This document shows positions 27,873 through 33,711 of a stretch of DNA of 33,711 nt, in pieces. A program made the translations under genes and the position numbers. Location of the stretch: NCBI GenBank assembly GCA_025455865.1, contig JALOLS010000021.1:1-33711 (forward strand). The letters run 5' to 3'. Source of the DNA: Thermoleophilia bacterium (GTDB lineage: Bacteria > Actinomycetota > Thermoleophilia > Miltoncostaeales > Miltoncostaeaceae). Numbering within the stretch: position 1 is the first letter of the stretch; each line of letters starts with the position of its first letter. Below the pieces are notes generated by a model. It worked only from the letters and a program-made list of their open reading frames with translations. It was not told where the DNA came from and did no database searches.

Positions 27873-29089
27873 CTCGTCACGGGCGCACCGGCCGCGCCAA
27901 GCGGCGCCTGGCCGCCGGCCTCGTCGCCGGCGTGCTGACCGTGTGCCTCGCCACGGCGGGGTCGGGCGCGCCGTCGGCCGCCGACCGCAAGGCCGACGTC
28001 GACCAGCGGCTGCAGCGGGCCGAGGCGCGCCTCGTGCGGGCGCGGGACCAGGAGGCCGTCCTGAGCTCCGAGGTCTCGGCCTACACCGGGCGCATCCGCC
28101 GCATCGAGCGCCGGCTGGTGCCCCTTGAGACCCGCAGCAACCGGCTGGGCAACGAGCTCGCCGTGCTCGAGGGGCGGCTGGCCGACCTGACCGGGCGCCT
28201 CGACGCCGAGCGCGCGAACCTCGCCCGGGCCCGGGCCCGCCTGGTGACCCAGCGCGAGGTCCTGGGGACGCGCCTGCGCGCGATGTACCGGCGCGACGAC
28301 CCCGACCCGCTGCTGGTGCTCCTGGAGTCCGGGAGCATCGCCGGCGCGGTGGCGGCGGTCGACCAGATCGAGCGGGCGGCCGACCTCGACAAGGAGGCCA
28401 TCGCCTCGGTCGAGGACTACGCGCGCGAGGTCCGGGAGGCCCGCGACCGCCTGGCCGACCTGCGCGCGGGGGTGCAGCGGTCGGAGCGGCGGGTCAAGGC
28501 GGCGGCCCTCCGGGCCCGCGGGGCGGCACGGGCGCTGCGCGCCGAGCGCGACGACCTCGGCCGCTTCCGGGACGGGCGGCAGCGGCTGCTCTCCCGGGTG
28601 CGCGGCGACCGCGAGGACCTCGAGGTCGAGACCCGGGGCCTCAGGGAGCGCTCGCTCAGGCTCGGCCGCGAGATCGCCCGCATCCAGGGGGTGAGCGGGG
28701 CCAGCATCGACATCACCCCGTCGCAGGCCGGCCTGGTCTGGCCGGTCAACGGCCCGCTGACCTCGCCCTTCGGCATGCGCTGGGGCCGCATGCACGAGGG
28801 GATCGACGTCGGCGTCGGGGAGGGCACCCCGATCTCCGCGGCGAAGGCCGGCACGGTCATCATGGCCGGCTGGGGCGGGGGATACGGGAACCTGGTCGTC
28901 ATCGACCACGGCGGGGGGCTCTCCACCGCCTACGCCCACCAGAGCCGCATCGCGGTCGCCGTCGGCCAGCAGGTGGGGCAGGGGAGCGTGATCGGCTACG
29001 TCGGCAACACCGGCCACTCGTTCGGCGCCCACCTGCACTTCGAGGTGCGGGTGAACGGGTCGGCCACCGACCCGCTGGCCTACCTGTGA
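27869..29089 (+). CDS. EnvC-like exported coiled-coil protein with M23 domain
   Basis: 406 residues. Basic N-terminus, then a signal helix (LAAGLVAGVLTVCLATAGSGA). Residues about 40-255 are long heptad-rich coiled coil (RKADVDQRLQRAEARLVRARDQ, ETRSNRLGNELAVLEGRLADL), as in EnvC and RipC-like proteins that regulate wall amidases. The M23 domain begins GLVWPVNGPLTSPFGMRWGRMHEGID, with His309 and Asp313, and HLHFE at 388-392. All zinc ligands appear to be present, so it may be an active endopeptidase rather than a mere activator. GTG 27869 lies 32 bases after the upstream gene, so the two are probably co-transcribed. Confidence 0.88.
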   Translation: MTRHGRTGRAKRRLAAGLVAGVLTVCLATAGSGAPSAADRKADVDQRLQRAEARLVRARDQEAVLSSEVSAYTGRIRRIERRLVPLETRSNRLGNELAVLEGRLADLTGRLDAERANLARARARLVTQREVLGTRLRAMYRRDDPDPLLVLLESGSIAGAVAAVDQIERAADLDKEAIASVEDYAREVREARDRLADLRAGVQRSERRVKAAALRARGAARALRAERDDLGRFRDGRQRLLSRVRGDREDLEVETRGLRERSLRLGREIARIQGVSGASIDITPSQAGLVWPVNGPLTSPFGMRWGRMHEGIDVGVGEGTPISAAKAGTVIMAGWGGGYGNLVVIDHGGGLSTAYAHQSRIAVAVGQQVGQGSVIGYVGNTGHSFGAHLHFEVRVNGSATDPLAYL

Positions 29090-29126
29090 GGCCGGTGGCG
29101 CCGAGGTCGTGGATGCGTCCGGACGG

Positions 29127-29150
29127 GTGGTGTACCGTCCGCGCTACCAC
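29127..29150 (+). promoter_or_regulatory. TANNNT box and hairpin before the extended SD
   Basis: TACCGT (29133-29138) predicts a start near 29145. GTGGT (29127-29131) can pair with ACCAC (29146-29150), directly before AGAAAGGAGG. The promoter call is moderate because no clear -35 is visible. Confidence 0.4.
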
Positions 29151-29169
29151 AGAAAGGAGGTGGTCCAAC

Positions 29170-29205
29170 TTGATCGATGGCCATAGTGGAGGTGGCAGCA
29201 GCTAG
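29170..29205 (+). CDS. Micro-ORF (11 residues) behind the extended SD
   Basis: TTG 29170, nine bases after AGGAGG, reads MIDGHSGGGSS and stops at TAG 29203-29205. Its last codons form the 5' arm of the closing stem, so a translating ribosome would open that stem. An alternative ATG at 29177 in another frame gives a 14-residue peptide starting MAIVEVAAARG, but its SD distance (16 bases) is poor. Confidence 0.4.
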   Translation: MIDGHSGGGSS

Positions 29206-29292
29206 GGGGCGAGTCCCCTGAAGCGCAGCTGCAGCCCGGGGACAGGATGGTCCGGTTCCCGAGCGCCCTCTGGCAATCCACTGCTGTCACCG

Positions 29293-29328
29293 GGAGCCCC
29301 GCACGACGCGCGCGTCATGCGGGGCTCC
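29293..29328. terminator. Strong hairpin between the RNA locus and the UDG gene
   Basis: GGAGCCCCGCA / TGCGGGGCTCC forms an 11-bp perfect stem around the inner palindrome GACGCGCGCGTC. It overlaps the last codons of the minus-strand UDG gene (stop 29315-29317). There is no T-tract. It could serve both directions. Confidence 0.7.
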
Positions 29329-29995
29329 TGCCGTTCGGGCCGGCGAGCGCGAGGGCCCGGGCGAGGACCGCGTCGAGCATGGCCGGGGTGAGCCGGCCGG
29401 TGAAGGTGTTCTGCTGGCTGGGGTGGTAGCTCCCGATCAGGGTCCGCCCCCCGGCGGCGGCCTCGGCCCCGTGGCCGAAGCGGGGGCGGGGGCGCGGGGC
29501 CTCGAGCGCCCGCAGGGTCGCGTCCCAGGCCAGGCCGCCCAGGCAGACCAGCACCCGGGCCTCCGGGCACAGGGCGATCTCCCGGCGCAGGTACCCCAGG
29601 CACCGGTCGCGCTCCTCCGGGGTCGGGCGGTTGGCCGGCGGCGCGCAGCGCACCGCCGCCGTCCAGCGGGCGCCGAGGAGCCTGAGGCCGTCGGTGACCG
29701 CCACCGAGACCGGGCGGTCGGCGAGCCCGGCGCGGTGCATGGCGGCGACCAGGAAGTCGGCCGAGCGGTCGCCGGTGAACATCCGCCCGGTGCGGTTGCC
29801 GCCGTGGGCGGCGGGGGCGAGGCCGACGAGGAGGATGCGCGGGTCGGGGTCGCCGAAGCCCGGCAGCGGACGCCCCCAGTAGTCCTCGTCGCGGAAGGCC
29901 GCGCGCCGCTCGCGGGCCACCTGCTCCCGCCAGGCCACCAGCCGGGGGCAGGCCCGGCAGGCGACGACCTCCGCGGCGAGGGCCTCCAGGCTCAC
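29315..29995 (-). CDS. Family 5 uracil-DNA glycosylase (UdgB type)
   Basis: 226 residues. The active-site motif GLAPAAHGGNRTGRMFTGD and the late motif SYHPSQQNTFTG are those of UDG family 5, which has no catalytic Asp/Asn at the usual position. Iron-sulfur Cys candidates are C13 and C16 (CRACP), plus RCAPP and ALCPEA further on. The enzyme removes uracil and some oxidised or deaminated bases from DNA, a useful function in a very GC-rich genome. GTG 29995 is the start; the upstream hydrolase stops 25 bases away on the same strand. Confidence 0.92.
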   Translation of the reverse strand: MSLEALAAEVVACRACPRLVAWREQVARERRAAFRDEDYWGRPLPGFGDPDPRILLVGLAPAAHGGNRTGRMFTGDRSADFLVAAMHRAGLADRPVSVAVTDGLRLLGARWTAAVRCAPPANRPTPEERDRCLGYLRREIALCPEARVLVCLGGLAWDATLRALEAPRPRPRFGHGAEAAAGGRTLIGSYHPSQQNTFTGRLTPAMLDAVLARALALAGPNGRSPA

Positions 29996-30020
29996 GGCGG
30001 CGGGGGCGGCGCGGCGGCGG

Positions 30021-30674
30021 TCAGGTGAGGTGCTCCCGGAGGAAGCCCAGGGTCTCCCGCTGGACCCGGGGGTCGTGCTGCAGCGAGCGGTGGTGGCCGC
30101 CGAGGCTCACCCGCAGGTGGCGCGGCTGCGGCGTGTGCTGGGCCAGCGCGAACGAGCACGCCCACGGCACCGCCTCGTCGCCGGTGGCATGCCAGTAGCC
30201 GCGCGCGACGCCGTCGGCCCGCGCGACGGCCGGGGTGAGGGGCATCCGATTCGGCCACGCGCCGTAGCGGCGCGCGAGGGTGTGGGGGGCGGCGGGGCAG
30301 ATGGCGACGCAGGCGCGCACGCCCGGGTGGACGGCCGCGGCGTGCAGGCCCAGGAAGCCGCCGAGCGACGACCCGCGCAGGCCGAGCGCCCCGGCGCCCC
30401 GGACGGCGAGCGCGTCGAGCGCGGCGTGGACGTCGTCGAGCATGCCGGGGCCGGGCTCGCCCCCGCTCATCCCGTGGCCGCGCAGGTCGGGGACGATGAC
30501 CCACATGCCGAGGGCGGCCGCCCGGCGCGCGAAGTCGGCGTGGTTCTCGCGGCGCGAGCCCGCCCCGTGCACGACGACCACCCCCGGCGCCCCCGGCGCG
30601 GCCGGGTGGCAGGTCGCCCGGATGCGGGTGCCGTCGCGTGCGGTCAGGTCGATGTCGTGCGGCGCGGCGCCCAT
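30021..30674 (-). CDS. Alpha/beta hydrolase (dienelactone-hydrolase/esterase-like)
   Basis: 217 residues. HGAGSRRENH forms the oxyanion region, the nucleophile elbow is GLRGSSLGGFLG (Ser in GSSLGG), and the acid is probably in YWHATGDEAVPW. The late His is in LGGHHRSLQHDP. No signal peptide is seen, so it is cytoplasmic. The substrate is unknown. ATG 30674 is eight bases after a TACGCT box (30683-30688). It is divergent from lysA and probably co-transcribed with the downstream UDG gene. Confidence 0.8.
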   Translation of the reverse strand: MGAAPHDIDLTARDGTRIRATCHPAAPGAPGVVVVHGAGSRRENHADFARRAAALGMWVIVPDLRGHGMSGGEPGPGMLDDVHAALDALAVRGAGALGLRGSSLGGFLGLHAAAVHPGVRACVAICPAAPHTLARRYGAWPNRMPLTPAVARADGVARGYWHATGDEAVPWACSFALAQHTPQPRHLRVSLGGHHRSLQHDPRVQRETLGFLREHLT

Positions 30675-30682
30675 GGGGCGCC

Positions 30683-30688
30683 AGCGTA
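30683..30688 (-). promoter_or_regulatory. TANNNT -10 box for the hydrolase/UDG unit
   Basis: TACGCT on the minus strand, eight bases before ATG 30674; near-leaderless. Confidence 0.55.
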
Positions 30689-30731
30689 GCCCCGCGCCCG
30701 CCGCGCGTCGGCCCGGGGGACGGCTCCCTGC

Positions 30732-30737
30732 TAGCGT
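30732..30737 (+). promoter_or_regulatory. TANNNT -10 box for the lysA-hom-thrC operon
   Basis: TAGCGT followed by ten G/C bases and then ATG 30748. The divergent box at 30683-30688 lies only 43 bases away. Confidence 0.55.
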
Positions 30738-30747
30738 CCGCGGGCCG

Positions 30748-32049
30748 ATGATGTCCCTCGCCCAGGTGCTGCCGCAGTCCGCGACGACCACCCCCGAGGG
30801 GCACCTCTCCGTCGGCGGGTGCGACCTGGTCGACCTCGCGACCGAGTTCGGCACCCCGCTGGTCGTCTACGACGAGGGCGAGCTCCGCTCCGCCGCCCGC
30901 CGCTACCGCGAGGCCTTCGCCGCCCACGCGCCCGACGGCGAGGTCCTCTACGCGAGCAAGGCCTTCTACGCGCAGGCGGTGCTCCGCCTGCTGCGCGAGG
31001 AGGGCCTCTCGGTGGACGTCGCGTCCGGAGGGGAGCTCTACGCCGCGCTCCGCGCCGGGTTCCCGCCCGAGCACATCTACATGCACGGCAACGCCAAGGA
31101 CGCGGGCGAGATCGGAGAGCTGCTCGACGCCGGCGTCGGCACCGTCATCGTCGACTCGCTGGACGAGATCGGCCTGCTCGACCGCATGGCCGCCGAGCGG
31201 GGCGTGCGCCAGCGGGTGCTGGTGCGGGTCACGCCCGGGGTCAAGCCGTCGACCCACTCCTACATCTCGACCGGCCAGCTCGACTCGAAGTTCGGCTTCT
31301 CCCTGGAGGGCGGCGCCGCGCTGGCCGCGGTGGAGGCCGTCCGCGCGGCCCGCGCGCTGGACCTGGAGGGGCTGCACTGCCACATCGGCTCGCAGCTGTT
31401 CGACCTGGCCGGTTACCGGGCGGCCGCGTCGCTGCTGGCCGACTTCGGCGCCCGGCACCTGGACGGCGACCTGAGGACCCTCGACATGGGCGGCGGGCTC
31501 GGGATCGCCTACACCCGCGGCGACGAGCCGCCCTCGGTGGAGGCCTGGGCCGACGCGGTCATGGAGAGCGTGCGCACCGAGTGGGCGCGGGTGGGCCTGC
31601 CCATGCCGCGGATCCTGGTGGAGCCCGGGCGCAGCATCGTGGGGCGGGCGGGGCTCACGCTCTACCGGGTCGGGGTGGTCAAGGACGTGCCGGGGGTCCG
31701 CCGCTACGCCGCGGTCGACGGCGGCATGAGCGATCTGCTCCGCCCCATGCTCTACGGGGCCACCTACGAGGCGCTGCTCGCCAACCGGGCCGACGCGGAG
31801 CCCGCGGGCGCGCTGCGGCTGGTGGGCAAGCACTGCGAGAGCGGCGACGTGCTGATCCAGGAGGCCCAGCTCCCCGACACCCGGCCGGGCGACCTGGTCT
31901 GCCTGCCGGCCACCGGCGCCTACGGGGTCTCGATGGCCTCCAACTACAACGGCGTGCCCCGGCCGGCGATCGTGTTCGTGGACTCGGGCCGGGCGCGCCT
32001 GGTGACCCGGCGCGAGACCTACGCCGACCTGGTCGCGCGGGACCTGTGA
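30748..32049 (+). CDS. lysA: Diaminopimelate decarboxylase
   Basis: 433 residues, usual length. It is a PLP-dependent fold III enzyme: Lys71 in LYASKAFY binds PLP, HCHIGSQ and GGGLGIAY belong to the barrel, and EPGRSIVG plus CESGDVL (Cys363) complete the active site at the dimer interface. It converts meso-diaminopimelate to L-lysine and CO2, the last step of lysine synthesis. ATG 30748 is taken, followed by a second ATG at 30751. It is the first gene of an aspartate-family operon with a GTGA overlap to hom (32046-32049). Confidence 0.95.
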   Translation: MMSLAQVLPQSATTTPEGHLSVGGCDLVDLATEFGTPLVVYDEGELRSAARRYREAFAAHAPDGEVLYASKAFYAQAVLRLLREEGLSVDVASGGELYAALRAGFPPEHIYMHGNAKDAGEIGELLDAGVGTVIVDSLDEIGLLDRMAAERGVRQRVLVRVTPGVKPSTHSYISTGQLDSKFGFSLEGGAALAAVEAVRAARALDLEGLHCHIGSQLFDLAGYRAAASLLADFGARHLDGDLRTLDMGGGLGIAYTRGDEPPSVEAWADAVMESVRTEWARVGLPMPRILVEPGRSIVGRAGLTLYRVGVVKDVPGVRRYAAVDGGMSDLLRPMLYGATYEALLANRADAEPAGALRLVGKHCESGDVLIQEAQLPDTRPGDLVCLPATGAYGVSMASNYNGVPRPAIVFVDSGRARLVTRRETYADLVARDL

Positions 32050-33350
32050 GCGCGGTGAGCGGCGCCCCGGTGCGCATCGGCCTGCTGGGGTGCGGCACCG
32101 TCGGCCAGGGGGTGGTGCGGATGCTCGCGGGCACCGCGGGCGCCACCATCGAGCGGGCCTCGGGCCAGCGCCTGGAGGTGGGGCCGGTGCTGGTGCGCGA
32201 CGCCGCGAGGCCCCGCCCCGGCGTGGACCCGGCGCTGCTCACCACCGATCCGGAGCGGGTGCTCGGCGACCCCTCGGTCGCGGTCGTGGTCGAGGTGATG
32301 GGCGGCATCGACCCGCCGATGTCGTGGCTCCTGCGGGCGCTCCGGTCGGGCAAGTCGGTGGTGACGGCCAACAAGCAGCTGATCTCCCGGCACGGGTCGG
32401 AGCTCCTGCGCGCCGCACAGGAGTCGGGCACCGAGCTGCGCTTCGAGGCCTCGGCGTGCGCGGCGATCCCGGTCATCAAGGTCCTGCGCGAGTCGCTGCT
32501 CGCCGCCGAGATCGAGGCGGTCACCGGCATCGTCAACGGCACCACCAACTTCATCCTCACCGAGATGCGCCGGAGCGGCCTGTCCTACGCCGACGCGCTC
32601 GCCCGCGCCCAGGAGCTCGGCTACGCCGAGGCCGACCCCACCGAGGACGTGGGCGGGGCCGACGCCGCGGCCAAGATGGCCATCCTCGCCTCGATCGCCT
32701 TCCACTCGCGCGTGCTGCTCGGCGACGTGCCCTACGAGGGCATCGACCGCCTGCAGGCCGAGGACGTGGACATGGCCCACGACCTGGGCTTCGTGGTCAA
32801 GCTGCTCGGCCTGGCCCGCCTGGTCGAGGGGGCGGTGTCGGTGCGGGTGCACCCGACCCTGGTGCCGGCGGGCCACCGGCTGGCGGCGATCGGCGGGCCG
32901 GACAACGCGGTGCTGCTCGAGAGCTCCACGGTGCGCGAGATCATGCTGGTGGGGCCGGGCGCCGGCGGCACCGAGACCGCGTCGGCCATCGTCGCCGACG
33001 TGCTGTCGATCCTCGGCACCCACCGTGGGTCGTTCCTGCACAACGCCCTGGCCGACGCCGGCCGGCCCATCCTCCCGCCCGATGAGGTGCAGTCGGCGTT
33101 CTACATGCGCCTGGTGGTGGCCGACCGGCCGGGGGTGCTCGCGCTGGTCGCCTCGGTGCTCGGGGAGGAGGGCGTCTCCATCCGCACGGTCGTGCAGCGC
33201 GGCCAGGGCGTGGAGGCGCGCCTGGTGATGGTGCTGCACCCCACCCCCGGGGTGCGGGTGCGCGCGGCCACCGTTCGCCTGGCCGCCCTCGAGGAGGTCC
33301 GCGAGGACCCGGTGGTCATCCCGGTGCTCGGCTCGGGTGAGGGCGGGTGA
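32046..33350 (+). CDS. hom: Homoserine dehydrogenase with C-terminal ACT domain
   Basis: 434 residues. The NAD(P)-binding motif is [11 protein letters not shown] near residues 12-22. The catalytic region contains [15 protein letters not shown] and [16 protein letters not shown], with Lys210 as the expected catalytic residue. The C-terminal ACT domain ([30 protein letters not shown], about 355-425) usually gives feedback control by threonine. It reduces aspartate semialdehyde to homoserine. GTG 32046 overlaps lysA, and the end overlaps thrC as GTGA (33347-33350). Confidence 0.95.
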   Translation: MSAVSGAPVRIGLLGCGTVGQGVVRMLAGTAGATIERASGQRLEVGPVLVRDAARPRPGVDPALLTTDPERVLGDPSVAVVVEVMGGIDPPMSWLLRALRSGKSVVTANKQLISRHGSELLRAAQESGTELRFEASACAAIPVIKVLRESLLAAEIEAVTGIVNGTTNFILTEMRRSGLSYADALARAQELGYAEADPTEDVGGADAAAKMAILASIAFHSRVLLGDVPYEGIDRLQAEDVDMAHDLGFVVKLLGLARLVEGAVSVRVHPTLVPAGHRLAAIGGPDNAVLLESSTVREIMLVGPGAGGTETASAIVADVLSILGTHRGSFLHNALADAGRPILPPDEVQSAFYMRLVVADRPGVLALVASVLGEEGVSIRTVVQRGQGVEARLVMVLHPTPGVRVRAATVRLAALEEVREDPVVIPVLGSGEGG

Positions 33351-33711
33351 GGCGGCTGCCGCTCATCGAGCGCTACCGCGACCTGCTCCCGGTCTCGGAG
33401 TCGACCCCGGTGGTGAGCCTGGGCGAGGGCACCACGCCCCTGGTGCGCCTGGCGCGGCTCTCGGAGTGCCTGAGCCTGGACATCCACGCCAAGCTCGAGG
33501 GCATGAACCCCACCGGCTCCTTCAAGGACCGGGGCATGACCCTCGCCATGTCCAAGGCCGTCGAGGAGGGCGCGAGCGCGGTCATCTGCGCCTCGACCGG
33601 GAACACCTCCGCCTCGGCCGCCGCCTACGCCGCGCGGGCCGGCCTGCGCGCGGCGGTGGTCATCCCGGGGGGCAAGATCGCCGCCGGCAAGCTCGCCCAG
33701 GCCCTGGTGCA
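33347..33711 (+). CDS. thrC: Threonine synthase, N-terminal part (runs off window)
   Basis: The first 121 codons are present. The N-terminus [28 protein letters not shown] and [10 protein letters not shown], with the PLP-binding Lys60, and [18 protein letters not shown] are diagnostic of threonine synthase. It converts O-phosphohomoserine to threonine. GTG 33347 overlaps the hom stop. The 3' end lies outside the window. Confidence 0.95.
   Translation, partial: MRRLPLIERYRDLLPVSESTPVVSLGEGTTPLVRLARLSECLSLDIHAKLEGMNPTGSFKDRGMTLAMSKAVEEGASAVICASTGNTSASAAAYAARAGLRAAVVIPGGKIAAGKLAQALV

Larger units (their letters stand above)
29145..29328 (+). ncRNA. Candidate structured small RNA with extended SD and micro-ORF
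   Basis: A 226-base gap between convergent genes holds an organised locus. AGAAAGGAGGTGGTCCA (29151-29167) can pair with 17 bases of the known bacterial 16S 3' end (one G-U). GGTGGCAGCAG (29191-29201) pairs with CTGCTGTCACC (29281-29291, one G-U) to close a domain containing AGGGG-GCGAGT-CCCCT, GCAGCTGC and GGAC-AGGATG-GTCC. A 36-base terminator-like hairpin follows. Base composition is less extreme than that of the flanking genes. I do not recognise the RNA family. Confidence 0.5.

Noticed and set aside
29145-29328. SRP RNA, 6S RNA, RNase P or tmRNA
   Set aside because: None of the conserved core sequences of these RNAs is recognisable, and the length or order of stems does not match.
1-33711. 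Prophage, insertion sequence or genomic island
   Set aside because: No transposase, integrase, phage gene, att-like repeat or abrupt composition change; genes are ordinary chromosomal functions.

Overview
The window is a gene-dense stretch of very GC-rich DNA (well over 70 percent GC by eye). It contains no rRNA, no recognisable tRNA, no transposase and no CRISPR array. Gene content points to a chromosomal piece of a high-GC actinobacterium. There is an F420-type PPOX protein, a FliA/WhiG-type sigma factor, a family 5 uracil-DNA glycosylase, a System I cytochrome c maturation block and a lysA-hom-thrC operon. Several secreted proteins carry a C-terminal beta-rich, Arg-rich tail of the kind I associate with Thermoleophilia (Solirubrobacterales and relatives). 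That class assignment is inference.

Layout. 1-2000: the end of an unknown gene, a DUF4396 membrane protein behind a palindromic promoter, and a secreted protein. 2054-4644: two alpha/beta hydrolases. 4599-8970: a lipid-modification cluster with a delta-9 type desaturase, an FAD oxidoreductase, and a DUF1365 domain fused to a cyclopropane-fatty-acid synthase. 8995-10382: a secreted seven-bladed beta-propeller preceded by a leaderless upstream ORF. 10404-12644: small housekeeping genes (CMD-like, MaoC-like, a small secreted protein, a 36-residue membrane protein, PPOX, MsrB). 12703-15601: the sigma factor and two aldo/keto reductases. 22686-15662 (minus strand): rhodanese sulfurtransferase, membrane protein, large LuxR regulator, SHOCT membrane protein, an array of overlapping mini-ORFs, a tiny membrane protein, a RibD/DHFR-like reductase and a secreted Ig-like protein. 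22812-26563: ccmE-ccmF-ccmI-like-lipoprotein operon. 26730-29089: two M23 peptidoglycan hydrolases, the first with a long leader and an apparent ATT start. 29127-29328: a short locus with an extended Shine-Dalgarno, a micro-ORF and a foldable RNA. 29315-30674: UDG and a hydrolase. 30748-33711: lysA-hom-thrC, running off the window.

Two expression habits recur. Many first genes have a TANNNT -10 box only 6-10 bases before the start codon, which implies leaderless or near-leaderless transcripts. Genes inside operons are mostly joined by 4-base GTGA or ATGA stop/start overlaps. The most unusual items are: (1) the 65-bp tandem repeat at 17120-17374, in which every copy is a mini-ORF whose stop overlaps the next start and which carries its own SD and hairpin; (2) the 29127-29328 locus, whose SD can pair with about 17 bases of the 16S 3' end; (3) the DUF1365-Cfa fusion at a likely one-base stop-codon loss; (4) the ATT-start M23 gene with its structured leader; (5) a CcmE with a CPSKF haem motif; and (6) leaderless upstream ORFs coupled to main genes at 3914 and 9007.
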